A stretch of 64,000 nt of DNA from assembly GCA_947498705.1 (NCBI GenBank), contig CANMLW010000007.1:147077-211076 (forward strand). Direction: 5' to 3'. The notes under the pieces are model-generated. The model was not told the DNA's origin. It ran no database searches and worked only from the letters and a program-made list of their open reading frames with translations. A program made the translations under genes and the position numbers. Position 1 is the stretch's first letter. Each line of letters opens with the position of its first letter. Positions 50,568 through 60,000 of the stretch are shown one piece after another. The stretch comes from an uncultured Aquimarina sp. (GTDB taxonomy: Bacteria > Bacteroidota > Bacteroidia > Flavobacteriales > Flavobacteriaceae).

Positions 50568-52034
50568 ATGAAACAAACCAAACTACTATCATTTTTGATA
50601 GCATTACTAATCGTATGTGCTTGCAAGAATGATTCGAAATCACAAGAAAAAGAGGATAAGAAAGCAGAAAAAAAGGAAGAATATCAAAAAATTAAAGACC
50701 CTAATTGTATCGCTCCTGCTGACTGGTTTACCATCGTAGATGGTACGCGTAAAACTCCGGCTCCCGATGAAGGCCCTACCAGTGTATTTGCCAATAATGA
50801 GACGGTAACCAACTGCGATTTTCATCAATGGTCATGGCAAAAATTCCTTTGGCTCACTAATGAAACCAAAGGACAGCCTATGTTCTTAAATGATCTAAAG
50901 CAAGTCACATCTCATGGTCAGAAGTTAGAACGAAAAAACGGAATCGTCTTAACCGATACTGCCCAAGCCAGTGGTGCTTCTGACATCTTAAAAACACCAA
51001 AGTTTGCTAGTGGCACTCCACCATCTACAACGGTATATTATGCTATTTTCATGAATGATTTGCTATACGATGCAATGATCAAATATGCTCCTATAGCAAA
51101 AGAAAATCCAGATGCTGTAAAAGACATCACTTATCCCATTGGTGCGTTAGAGCTTAAAACATCCTGGATAGATGTTAAAGCACTGCCAGATGCTTCTTCC
51201 TATTTTGTAACCGATGGCGAGATAAACGGTATAAAAACCAAAGTAGCCCTTCTGGGAATCCACGTGGTGGGTGTCGTCGAAAACCACCCAGAATTTATCT
51301 GGGCAACTTTCGAACATGAAAGCCTTGCTCCCGACTACGATTGGAGCAAAGCCACTCCTACTAGCGATGCACCAATTACCAGTACTACAAATTATCCATT
51401 CTTTAACAAAGAGGATACTGCAACAGTCAAGAATATTACCTCAGGAAATGGTATTTACACAAATATTTTTTCTGTATATAAATATGGTACTCCTGTAGAG
51501 ATCAAAAGCATTGATAATAAAAATGTACAGGTTTTTATGAAATCAAGCCAAAACGGTTCGCAAAACTTTAATAATATTCGTATCATTAACAAAAGTGTTA
51601 AAGAGCAGTTATCAGGTATCTGGAACAATTATTTTTATAACGGTTCTATCTGGATTGATACTGCAGGATATGTAGGTACCAAAGCACAAGCTGCACTATT
51701 AGATTCGTTATCGGTATCATCTGGTGGATTGCACAATGCAGATACTACTGCACTTGCCAGAGGTTCTGTTGCTGCCTATAATATCACTATGGAAACCTAT
51801 GTACAGGTAGGCTTTCATTCTGACGGTATTTATACTACCAAAGTTGGTGATCTTGTAAATTGTTTCTTATGTCACAGTACATCACATGGTAAGCAGAATT
51901 CTCCTCTTAACCTTAGTCATGTTTATAATGGCTATTTAGATAGTTTAAATGGATTAAGTAAAACCGAAACCAAATTAAAACATATCAAACTGGTTAGAGA
52001 AAGGTCACAACAAAACAAACAACAAAGTAAATAA
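50568..52034 (+). CDS. Exported lipoprotein with one CxxCH heme-binding motif
   Basis: A 488-residue lipoprotein with signal sequence and lipobox (IVCACK, Cys about 19), then a lysine/glutamate-rich linker (about 23-45). A single CFLCH motif at residues 432-436 near the C-terminus suggests covalent heme c or metal binding. The central part has ELKTSWIDV and the ATFEH segment, typical of a poorly characterised cytochrome-like family. Function unknown; an electron-transfer or redox role is inferred. It ends at a strong terminator. Confidence 0.75.
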   Translation: MKQTKLLSFLIALLIVCACKNDSKSQEKEDKKAEKKEEYQKIKDPNCIAPADWFTIVDGTRKTPAPDEGPTSVFANNETVTNCDFHQWSWQKFLWLTNETKGQPMFLNDLKQVTSHGQKLERKNGIVLTDTAQASGASDILKTPKFASGTPPSTTVYYAIFMNDLLYDAMIKYAPIAKENPDAVKDITYPIGALELKTSWIDVKALPDASSYFVTDGEINGIKTKVALLGIHVVGVVENHPEFIWATFEHESLAPDYDWSKATPTSDAPITSTTNYPFFNKEDTATVKNITSGNGIYTNIFSVYKYGTPVEIKSIDNKNVQVFMKSSQNGSQNFNNIRIINKSVKEQLSGIWNNYFYNGSIWIDTAGYVGTKAQAALLDSLSVSSGGLHNADTTALARGSVAAYNITMETYVQVGFHSDGIYTTKVGDLVNCFLCHSTSHGKQNSPLNLSHVYNGYLDSLNGLSKTETKLKHIKLVRERSQQNKQQSK

Positions 52035-52055
52035 ACAAGGCTATAGCTGCGATTC

Positions 52056-52098
52056 ATAAGCCCAGAACTTATTCTTAAAGTTCTGGGCTTATTTTTTT
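52056..52098 (+). terminator. Intrinsic terminator after the CxxCH lipoprotein gene
   Basis: A perfect 15-bp stem ATAAGCCCAGAACTT/AAGTTCTGGGCTTAT (52056-52070 with 52078-52092), 7-base loop and a T-run to 52098. Confidence 0.94.
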
Positions 52099-52519
52099 AC
52101 GGTATTTTGCCTCTAATTAAACTCTTCTCTTCCTCCTCGGTAATTTCTATATGTCATAAATGATTTACTATAATGATTTTGGTCTTCCAATTTTTCTAGG
52201 TATAGTACTACCGTATAAGCACAAAACACCAATACCCATCTACCAACAGCCAATAAGCTGTATGATAATGGCCTTTAGACGGCTTCACAAAAGGTAATTA
52301 AGCCTATGTGTACAAATACACATAATAAAGTTGGCTAGAGAATACCTCCTTAAATACCTCTTCCAAAGAAGCATTTACACTCTCTTCCTTCAAAAATGCC
52401 CTAGTACACTATGGGCATGCTATGGCGTGGATTGAGATGAATGTTTTTAAGAATCTATTTGCTATCAACAGTCAACAAGCAGCTAAAAAGATAAAAAAAT
52501 GTTTCTCAGTATCAAAAAC

Positions 52520-52560
52520 TGATACTGTCTTTTTGTAATCTTGCCTCAGGAAACAAAAAA
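52520..52560. repeat. Direct repeat copy A upstream of RHS locus
   Basis: A 41-bp unit beginning TGATACTGTCTTTTTGTA. It matches copy B at 52673-52713 in 36 of 41 positions by hand count, with a period of 153 bp. Confidence 0.75.
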
Positions 52561-52672
52561 CTCACCACTTATTATAAAAAATAATGAATAGAGGTAACAT
52601 CTTAATAAGTTGTGACATAAACACACTAAGGTGAGGGAAGATTATTTATAAAAAAATCAGAGTGTCAGAATT

Positions 52673-52713
52673 TGATACTGTCTTTTTGTACTCTTGTCTC
52701 GGGAAAAAAGAAA
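52673..52713. repeat. Direct repeat copy B upstream of RHS locus
   Basis: The second 41-bp unit, starting TGATACTGTCTTTTTGTA, with five substitutions from copy A. It lies 157 bp upstream of the first RHS-locus gene. Confidence 0.75.
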
Positions 52714-52869
52714 CATTAAAAGCGCCACATTTTAAGTTGTTTATCGATGGTTTAATGTCATTGATCAAAAACTATTTTTTTGCAATAGTGTCAGTACATT
52801 TTACAGGGAAACGCGACTTATATTTGCGGCCGGGAAAATTTAAAAATTAGTAAGTTAAAAATTGTTTTT

Positions 52870-55800
52870 ATGAGAAAATTAGTAATAAGTGTCTTTATGG
52901 TGCTAGTGATAGGTTTTGGATATGGCCAATATACTCAACCTACACAGGGTAATGAATTGCCTAACATTATTCCTCCTTCTCCTACAGTGGCAAGTTTAAT
53001 GCACTTTGAAGAAGTACCTATAGATTATTATTCAGGACAACCTGACATTCAGTTGCCTATATATACTAAAAATGTAGGATCTGGCCTGGCCATTCCTATA
53101 TCACTTCGGTATAATACCATGGGTCTTAGAATAGATGAACGTTCTGGTTGGACAGGTACAGGATGGGCATTAGATGGAGAAGCGGTTATCTCTAGAACAG
53201 TACAGCATATTAGAGATGAGGCAGAACTGGATAATGCTCCAGATACACCTAACGAAGTTGGTGTCTATCACAATGGTTTTTTTGAGTTGGACTTCGATAA
53301 TCCAGTTGGTAATATTAATAATGAAACCGTAAACCGTTTTTTGTGGAATGCTACCAGTAGAGGAAGTGGCTCTCATATCCTTCATGGCGATTATGACAAA
53401 GAACCCGACTTGTATCAATTGAGTCTTTTTGGCAAGCATGCCCGTTTTATAATCATTAAAAATACTACAGGAGCATTAGAAGTGAAAATGCTTAGTAATG
53501 ATAATAACCTAAAAGTGATCCCTCATTATGATGTTACTACCTACCATATTACTTCGTTTACGGTTACTGATACCAGTGGTATATCATACTTGATGAATGT
53601 TACAGAAGTAAGTACCACAAATTCAGCCGCTTTAAGCATTTTGCAAAATGGAGAAAATACTGAATCAAGTCAACGACCAAAGCATCATGTTTCTGCCTGG
53701 AAGGTTAAGGAAATAAGAAATAGCGCCAATCAAATATTAGCCACTTATCATTATCAGGGAGTTACCGAATCTTTTGATACTCCAGATTCATTTATAGAAG
53801 CCAGGTATTCCCATTACAATTCTGATATTCTTTCCAAACATTTTTTAGGAATGAATAATAACGATGCCACACACGCACAGTTTCATAGTTATAACTCTTC
53901 TATAATCAAGCCCAAGCTTACCATTAGTCAATCTTCTATAACTGTTGCTTCGCAAAAAGTAAAGTCTATTGTGTTTAAAGATGATACCAAAATCGACTTT
54001 ATATTAAGTAACTATAACCACCCTGAATATAAGAATAGTGGTAGCGTACTCGAAGAGATAAAAATCTTTAATACAAATAATCATCTTTTTAAACGTTTTG
54101 ATCTGGTCTATCAAACCACTTCCAACAATCTTTTGTTCTTAGATAAGCTCATAGAATATTATAAAGAGGACACCAATTCTTTTACTTATGATCTTACCTA
54201 TAAAGATAAAGAGTTACTGCCTTTTCAGAGTACCAGAGAAAATGACAGCTATAAATACAAAGATTTATGGGGGTATTATAAACAATATACTCCTAATCAA
54301 CATAGCATCTATACCTCAGAAAAAAGTGCCGATAAAGATCACGTAGGTACTGGTAGTCTAACAGCTATCTCCTATCCAATGGGAGGTAAAAAGGAATTCG
54401 AGTTTGAGTCTAACGAATTTTCATCACTGGGCTTTCGGGATTTTACCGAACAAGAATTCAAAAATCTTAACCCCGATAATTGGAAAGAGGCCAAACAGGA
54501 AGAAGTAATTTTTGATCCTCACGGCTCCGATCGAATACTAGATGATCAAAAATACATTACCATTGCCGAGCAACAAGAGGCGCTACTTCGATTCAATCTA
54601 AATCATGGAAACTTAAACGACCCTTTAACTTCTAATGGTTTAGAAAACATAATCATACACTTATATAAAGTGGCTCAACAACCGGGGGTTAATGAGACCA
54701 TACTAGAAGAAACCATCAACAGCCCATTCGAACCTGGTAGAGATATTAGCGTAGTATTAACCACGGGACTATATAAGTTATATTATACAAATATGAATGC
54801 CTATAGTGGTGATGGACCCGATTTTCAAGCTAGTGCCACCTTATCGTACAAAACATTTAAAGAAAATTTTGATCATACCATACATGGGGGCGGGTTACGT
54901 ATTAAATCAGTAACCTTTCGCGATACAGACCATAGTATCAAAAGGCAATTTCGATATGCTTATACCCAATCTGAAGTCGATACCAGAGGAATTCCTGGCC
55001 AAGGTGAGTATGCCTCTACAGGAGTAGTAGATGGTTTACTAACCAATATTAGAACTTATCAAGAAAGTATACCTTATGTAGTATTCCAACTTGGGGGCTA
55101 TAAAAATATATCAGGTTTAACACCATTGGGTGTAACCAACGCTCCCTCGACCGGAGAGAATTCGACTAGTCCAGGAAATGAAAACCTTTCCTTGATTGGG
55201 CCTTATAAAGCATTACTTAAGTTTGACGTTAAAGAGCATTTGAACAGCACACTTGTTTCAATGACCAAAAACAATTATGTGGGGTATCGCAAAGTAAGTG
55301 TTACCGAGCAAGACAAAGGACGTACCGTATACGAATATACAAGCCCTTCTGATTTCCCTACGTATTCTGAAGGGTATGACAAAGGAAAGCCTTTTCCTGT
55401 TAAAGATAAATCGCACTTGCATGGTGCCCTGGTAAAACAGAAGATATACAATGGTAGTAATCGCGTATTAAAAGAAGTCACCAACACCTATCACGACCCT
55501 ATAAGAATACCACAAGCATTCTGGGTTTTTACCGAATATGGAAAAGCTTGTGAGTGGTTACAATTCTATACTATTTATGATAGTTATGTAGCAAAAAGTA
55601 GAGTTCATAGTAATCTGCCTAGTTTCTATGATGCATCTGGTAAAATAAATAATTGTAATAAAGATGATGAGCCTAATAATGCAGCTGTTCACTATAAAAA
55701 GTTTTACCATTATTACAGTAGGTACTTAATGCGTGAAACCCATACTAAAGATTATTTTTATAAAGAATCAGATGTACCATCTATTGCAGAGACTCGTCAA

Positions 55801-56562
55801 ACCTATGAATATGACCCTTCTAATTATAAGATCAGTATACAGAATACCTACCTAACCGAAGGAGAAAATGAAACCCATTACCAAACAAAATTCTACTATC
55901 CTGGGTCTTCGTTTGCCGGAAACTATTCGAGTTATTCTGCTCTGGTAAGTCAGAATAAGATAGAAGAAGTGGTGGCTACAGAAAAGTACAAAGATTCAAA
56001 AATGCTATCCGCTTCCTATACCACCTACCGTAATTTTGAAGATAACACTGCGCTTCCCGAGTATATATTTACTATTAAAGGAGATGTTCGTAGCACGCTT
56101 CAACCAGGTGTACCGGGGCCTGCAATCCTTCTGGATGGTTTTGAGAAGCGTATAAGCTACCGCAATTATGACCGCTACAGCAACCCGCTAGAGGTAAGTA
56201 AAGAAACCGGAGCAACCATAAGTTATATCTGGGGATATGATCATCAATATCCAATAGCAAAAATAGAGAATGCCGATTATGAAAAGATTCGTCTGGCACT
56301 TGGATTAGCTACAACACAAGAGGTAAAAAATCTTGATGAAGGTGACATAGCAACCATCAATAGCTTACGTGACTTGCCCTTGATGTCAGATAGTCTAATA
56401 ACAACCTATACTTATGATCCTATGATAGGTGCAACCAGTATGACCGATGCCAAAGGCTATACTATGTATTATGAATATGACGGATTTAACCGATTAGAAT
56501 TTGTAAAAGATGCCGATGGCAATCTGATTTCAGAAAACAAGTACCACTACAAAAACAACTAG
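52870..56562 (+). CDS. Large exported YD-repeat (RHS-like) protein
   Basis: A 1230-residue protein with a signal peptide (about 1-20) and a start typical of flavobacterial RHS-associated shell proteins: ASLMHFEEVPIDYYSGQPDIQLPIYT (about 37-62, described) and the SGWTGTGWALD segment. YD-type repeats appear at the C-terminus (TTYTYDPMIGATSMTDAKGY and YYEYDGFNRL, about 1175-1210). It has no RHS core or toxin tip. It may form part of a shell or export partner for the RHS protein two genes downstream. Surface or periplasmic role is inferred. Confidence 0.8.
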   Translation: MRKLVISVFMVLVIGFGYGQYTQPTQGNELPNIIPPSPTVASLMHFEEVPIDYYSGQPDIQLPIYTKNVGSGLAIPISLRYNTMGLRIDERSGWTGTGWALDGEAVISRTVQHIRDEAELDNAPDTPNEVGVYHNGFFELDFDNPVGNINNETVNRFLWNATSRGSGSHILHGDYDKEPDLYQLSLFGKHARFIIIKNTTGALEVKMLSNDNNLKVIPHYDVTTYHITSFTVTDTSGISYLMNVTEVSTTNSAALSILQNGENTESSQRPKHHVSAWKVKEIRNSANQILATYHYQGVTESFDTPDSFIEARYSHYNSDILSKHFLGMNNNDATHAQFHSYNSSIIKPKLTISQSSITVASQKVKSIVFKDDTKIDFILSNYNHPEYKNSGSVLEEIKIFNTNNHLFKRFDLVYQTTSNNLLFLDKLIEYYKEDTNSFTYDLTYKDKELLPFQSTRENDSYKYKDLWGYYKQYTPNQHSIYTSEKSADKDHVGTGSLTAISYPMGGKKEFEFESNEFSSLGFRDFTEQEFKNLNPDNWKEAKQEEVIFDPHGSDRILDDQKYITIAEQQEALLRFNLNHGNLNDPLTSNGLENIIIHLYKVAQQPGVNETILEETINSPFEPGRDISVVLTTGLYKLYYTNMNAYSGDGPDFQASATLSYKTFKENFDHTIHGGGLRIKSVTFRDTDHSIKRQFRYAYTQSEVDTRGIPGQGEYASTGVVDGLLTNIRTYQESIPYVVFQLGGYKNISGLTPLGVTNAPSTGENSTSPGNENLSLIGPYKALLKFDVKEHLNSTLVSMTKNNYVGYRKVSVTEQDKGRTVYEYTSPSDFPTYSEGYDKGKPFPVKDKSHLHGALVKQKIYNGSNRVLKEVTNTYHDPIRIPQAFWVFTEYGKACEWLQFYTIYDSYVAKSRVHSNLPSFYDASGKINNCNKDDEPNNAAVHYKKFYHYYSRYLMRETHTKDYFYKESDVPSIAETRQTYEYDPSNYKISIQNTYLTEGENETHYQTKFYYPGSSFAGNYSSYSALVSQNKIEEVVATEKYKDSKMLSASYTTYRNFEDNTALPEYIFTIKGDVRSTLQPGVPGPAILLDGFEKRISYRNYDRYSNPLEVSKETGATISYIWGYDHQYPIAKIENADYEKIRLALGLATTQEVKNLDEGDIATINSLRDLPLMSDSLITTYTYDPMIGATSMTDAKGYTMYYEYDGFNRLEFVKDADGNLISENKYHYKNN

Positions 56563-56569
56563 AGAAAAG

Positions 56570-57013
56570 ATGAAAAATATACTATATATAGCAATATGGG
56601 GATGGTTATTTTTAGTAACCACCTCCAGTTTTAGTCAACAAGCTACCTCAAATACCCTATTAGGCACCTGGGAGGTAGATTATCCCGCAACAACTACCGC
56701 TGCAGCCCAAAGTGGCGCTACCCGATACCAAGAGATGGAAGCCCCTGTAAAAGCACAGGTAGCTGCTTTTTATACCGGGCTTCGTTTTACGTTTTCTAAT
56801 GATGGTAGCTATAGCATGGTTCGTGCTAATGGTACTATACGTGCAGGAAGCTGGTCACTATCCAATAGCCAGTTAACACTTACAGATGCCGGTAATGGTA
56901 TACAACATATATATACCCTATCACAAAACACTCCCTTTTTGATCTTGCATCAAGAAGGAGAAGAAGGAGAACAGGCACTTTTTCGTAGTCTGTATCTAAA
57001 AATAAAACTGTAA
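56570..57013 (+). CDS. Lipocalin-like small exported protein
   Basis: A 147-residue protein with a signal peptide (about 1-22) and a lipocalin-type start LLGTWEVDYP, followed by strands such as LRFTFSNDGSYSMVRANGTIRAGSWSLSN and an end LFRSLYLKI. It lies between the two large RHS-type proteins with gaps of 7 and 3 bp, so all three belong to one operon. A carrier or chaperone role is conceivable; nothing direct supports it. Confidence 0.7.
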   Translation: MKNILYIAIWGWLFLVTTSSFSQQATSNTLLGTWEVDYPATTTAAAQSGATRYQEMEAPVKAQVAAFYTGLRFTFSNDGSYSMVRANGTIRAGSWSLSNSQLTLTDAGNGIQHIYTLSQNTPFLILHQEGEEGEQALFRSLYLKIKL

Positions 57014-57016
57014 AAC

Positions 57017-60000
57017 ATGGGTAGTATGAAAATGAAAAAGAGCAAAGCGTACATAACAGCTAACACGGCAAAAAGTAATCCGTATATGAATACTATAAAA
57101 AATAATACATCAGGCATACACCGCCTCTGCCTTTATATGGTAATAGTTTTTACCCTCCTGATGGGAGTAGAAATAACGGCACAGAGTATTTCTGGCCCCC
57201 GAGATGTAGATCAAAACACGACCTATCGTTATCAGATAAATGGGGTAAATACTTTGGGATATACGGTTTGGAAAGCTCCTGCAGGAAGTATCAGCTATCT
57301 TAGTGGTAACCCTAGTAATAGCGCAGAGGTAGATATTAGATGGAATACTATCGGTACCACATCTGTACAAGTCGATTTTCAGAGTGAGTATGGTTGGCGA
57401 AGCATAAAAATGTTCCTTTCTGTGAACTCTGCAAGACCTGCTTCACCACCAACCCCAACCATAAGTAATGTAGGTTGTGGGGAGTCTACCCTTTATCGCG
57501 CAGGCACTCTACCAAGTGATGTGACCTGGTACTGGCAGGGAAAAAATAGTAGTGGTACCAGCACTTCCCAAGGTAGTGGAAATTCTTTTACAGCCAACGA
57601 GGGTACGGGCAGATACTATCTTAGAGCGAAACACACCAACGGCAACTGGAGTAACGAATCGAGCTCGGTATATGTTCAGATCCAAGATTTGCCTTGGACA
57701 CCATCAGCCCCAACAAGTATCATAGAAAATTGTGGTGAAACGGTGCTTACAAGAGGGACACCCCCTCCCTTTTATCCTAATATTACCCTGTACTGGCAAA
57801 ACGAAGCTTCGGGAACAGAGACCCTGGCAACAAATGCAGCAGCAACGATCACCAAAACTAGCGGGAATGTAATCTACCTAAGATCCAGAGATAACAATAC
57901 AGGATGTTGGAGTGCTGCAAGAGCGGTACACTATAATGTCAAAGAAATGGTATTAATACCTCAGGTAGCTCATACGGTTTCGAACCAATGTGAAAAAACT
58001 ATACTTACTAGAGGGACCGATCCTAGTGGTGCCAATGTTACCTGGTACTGGCAAGATACAAGAGATGGAACAGAAACAGCAAATGCTGCAACAACCATTA
58101 CCAAAACCAGTGGTAGTGTGGTATATCTAAGATCCAAACACAATACCTCGGGGTGTTGGGGATCTTCCAAAGAAATTTTGTATAGTATTGATATCACTAC
58201 CTGGTATAAAGATGCCGATGGCGACGGGTTTGCTACCTCCAAAGTAACACAATGTGAAAGTCCGGGAAGCGAATATGTACAAACGGTATTACCTCTTACC
58301 GATTGTAACGATACCGATGCTTCTATTCATCCCAATACAGTTTGGTATAACGATAGTGATGGTGATGGATTTGGTTATAGAGCCATCAAAAAAACACAAT
58401 GTACACAACCGGTAGGATATGTAGCTAATGCAGCAGATCAATGTACATCCATAGCCGGATCGGTGGCAGGTTGTGAAGAACAACTGTATGAGAATGTACC
58501 TCTAACCTCTACCGAAAATTATGTATTTACCCGTCTGTATCAAAAAGCAATGAGCGCTCCTACACAAATAAAAAAGGAAGCCGATGTTATCGAAAACATT
58601 ACCTATTTTGATGGCTTAGGCCGTGCAAAACAACAAAGAGGGATCAAATCCAGCGGATTAATGTCTTTAGAGCATATCGAGAATGCCTTATCAGTCGACT
58701 GGACCCTTGGCCAGGGAAGCACCCCTTTCTTTAATCAAAACGGAAGAACTTCTGAAAATAACAGAGTGATGGGCGTTACACCAGCAGGAAAACTGGACAT
58801 ACTCTGGAAATGTGGTAACGATACAGAAAGTAATGCCGATGGAGGCTGGAATACCAATTATATTACAGTAGATAAAAACATAGGATATCGATATACTGTT
58901 TGGGTAAAACGTACCGGATCAAACAGTGGGAGTACCTTTCACGGGACGCAAAATGTAAACAACCTGGATGGTTCTGCAAATAGTAACCCCTATTTCTGGA
59001 ATGGAGATCTACCACAACTCGATACTTGGTATTTGTTGGTAGGAGTAATACACCCGCACCAATATACGAGAGGCAATTCGGGAATTACCGGGGTATATGA
59101 CCTAAACGGAAACAAGGTACTGGACGGAACCGATTTTAAATGGCGTACCACCACCACTACAGCAAGTTTTAGAAACTATTTATTCTATAGTACCGATGTA
59201 AATACCAATCAATTTTTCTGGAATCCGGTAGTGCAATCACTAAACGGAAAAGAGACCTCGATTGCAGCACTTATTTCTGCAGCACAGCAAAAAATAGAAG
59301 ATGTAGTTACTCATATCGAGTATGACCAGTACGGCAGACAAAACAAAGAGTATTTACCTTTTACTGCTGATGATAAAGGAGCTTATAAAGAAGTAAACGT
59401 AACCAATGACATTAATACACATTATAAAAATACCTATCCCGATGATTTTTCAGGAGTAGAACTCTCGCAAGTTAATGCTTACTCAGAAAGTGACTACGAG
59501 GCCTCTCCTCTTAACAGAGTACTAAAACAAGCAGCACCCGGCAAAGACTGGAAACTAGGTAGTGGTCATGAAATCGAATTTACCTATGAGACCAATAATG
59601 TCAACGAGGTACGTTTGTTTGAGGTAAGCTTTACCGATGGGGATACAGAAAATCCAAGCCTTACAGGAGGTACCAATTTTCATGCAAAAGAAACACTCTA
59701 TAAAACCATCACTTATGACGAGAATCATACCAGTGGTAATGATCATAGTACCGAGGAGTTTAAAAATAAACAAGGACAGATAGTTCTTAAAAGAACGTAC
59801 AACAATTCCTCTACCTCTTCAGGGGGAGGTGCCCTAGGCATAGGGGGTAATCATGATACCTATTATATCTATGATGATTATGGCAACCTCACATTCGTGA
59901 TCCCACCCAAAGTAGATACTACAAATGGAGTAAGCCAGGAGGAACTCGATGAATTATGCTATCAGTACAGATACGACCATAGGAATCGCCTTATAGAAAA

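Larger units (their letters stand above)
52099..52869. other. 771-bp ORF-poor region upstream of the RHS locus
   Basis: The stretch holds no convincing gene. It contains a direct repeat (52520-52560 and 52673-52713), an inverted repeat CAGTATC/GATACTG at 52507-52527 beside the first copy, and a short frame at 52662-52850 that overlaps the second repeat and starts with GTG; I treat that frame as chance. The region could be a remnant of mobile DNA or the regulatory region for the RHS genes. Confidence 0.5.

Noticed and set aside
52662..52850. 62-codon frame upstream of the RHS locus
   Set aside because: It starts with GTG inside a direct repeat, has no recognisable domain and its composition looks like translated non-coding DNA.
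57110..57370. Antisense frames within the RHS and TonB genes
   Set aside because: They run opposite long, well-supported coding regions and show no domain, signal peptide or context of their own.
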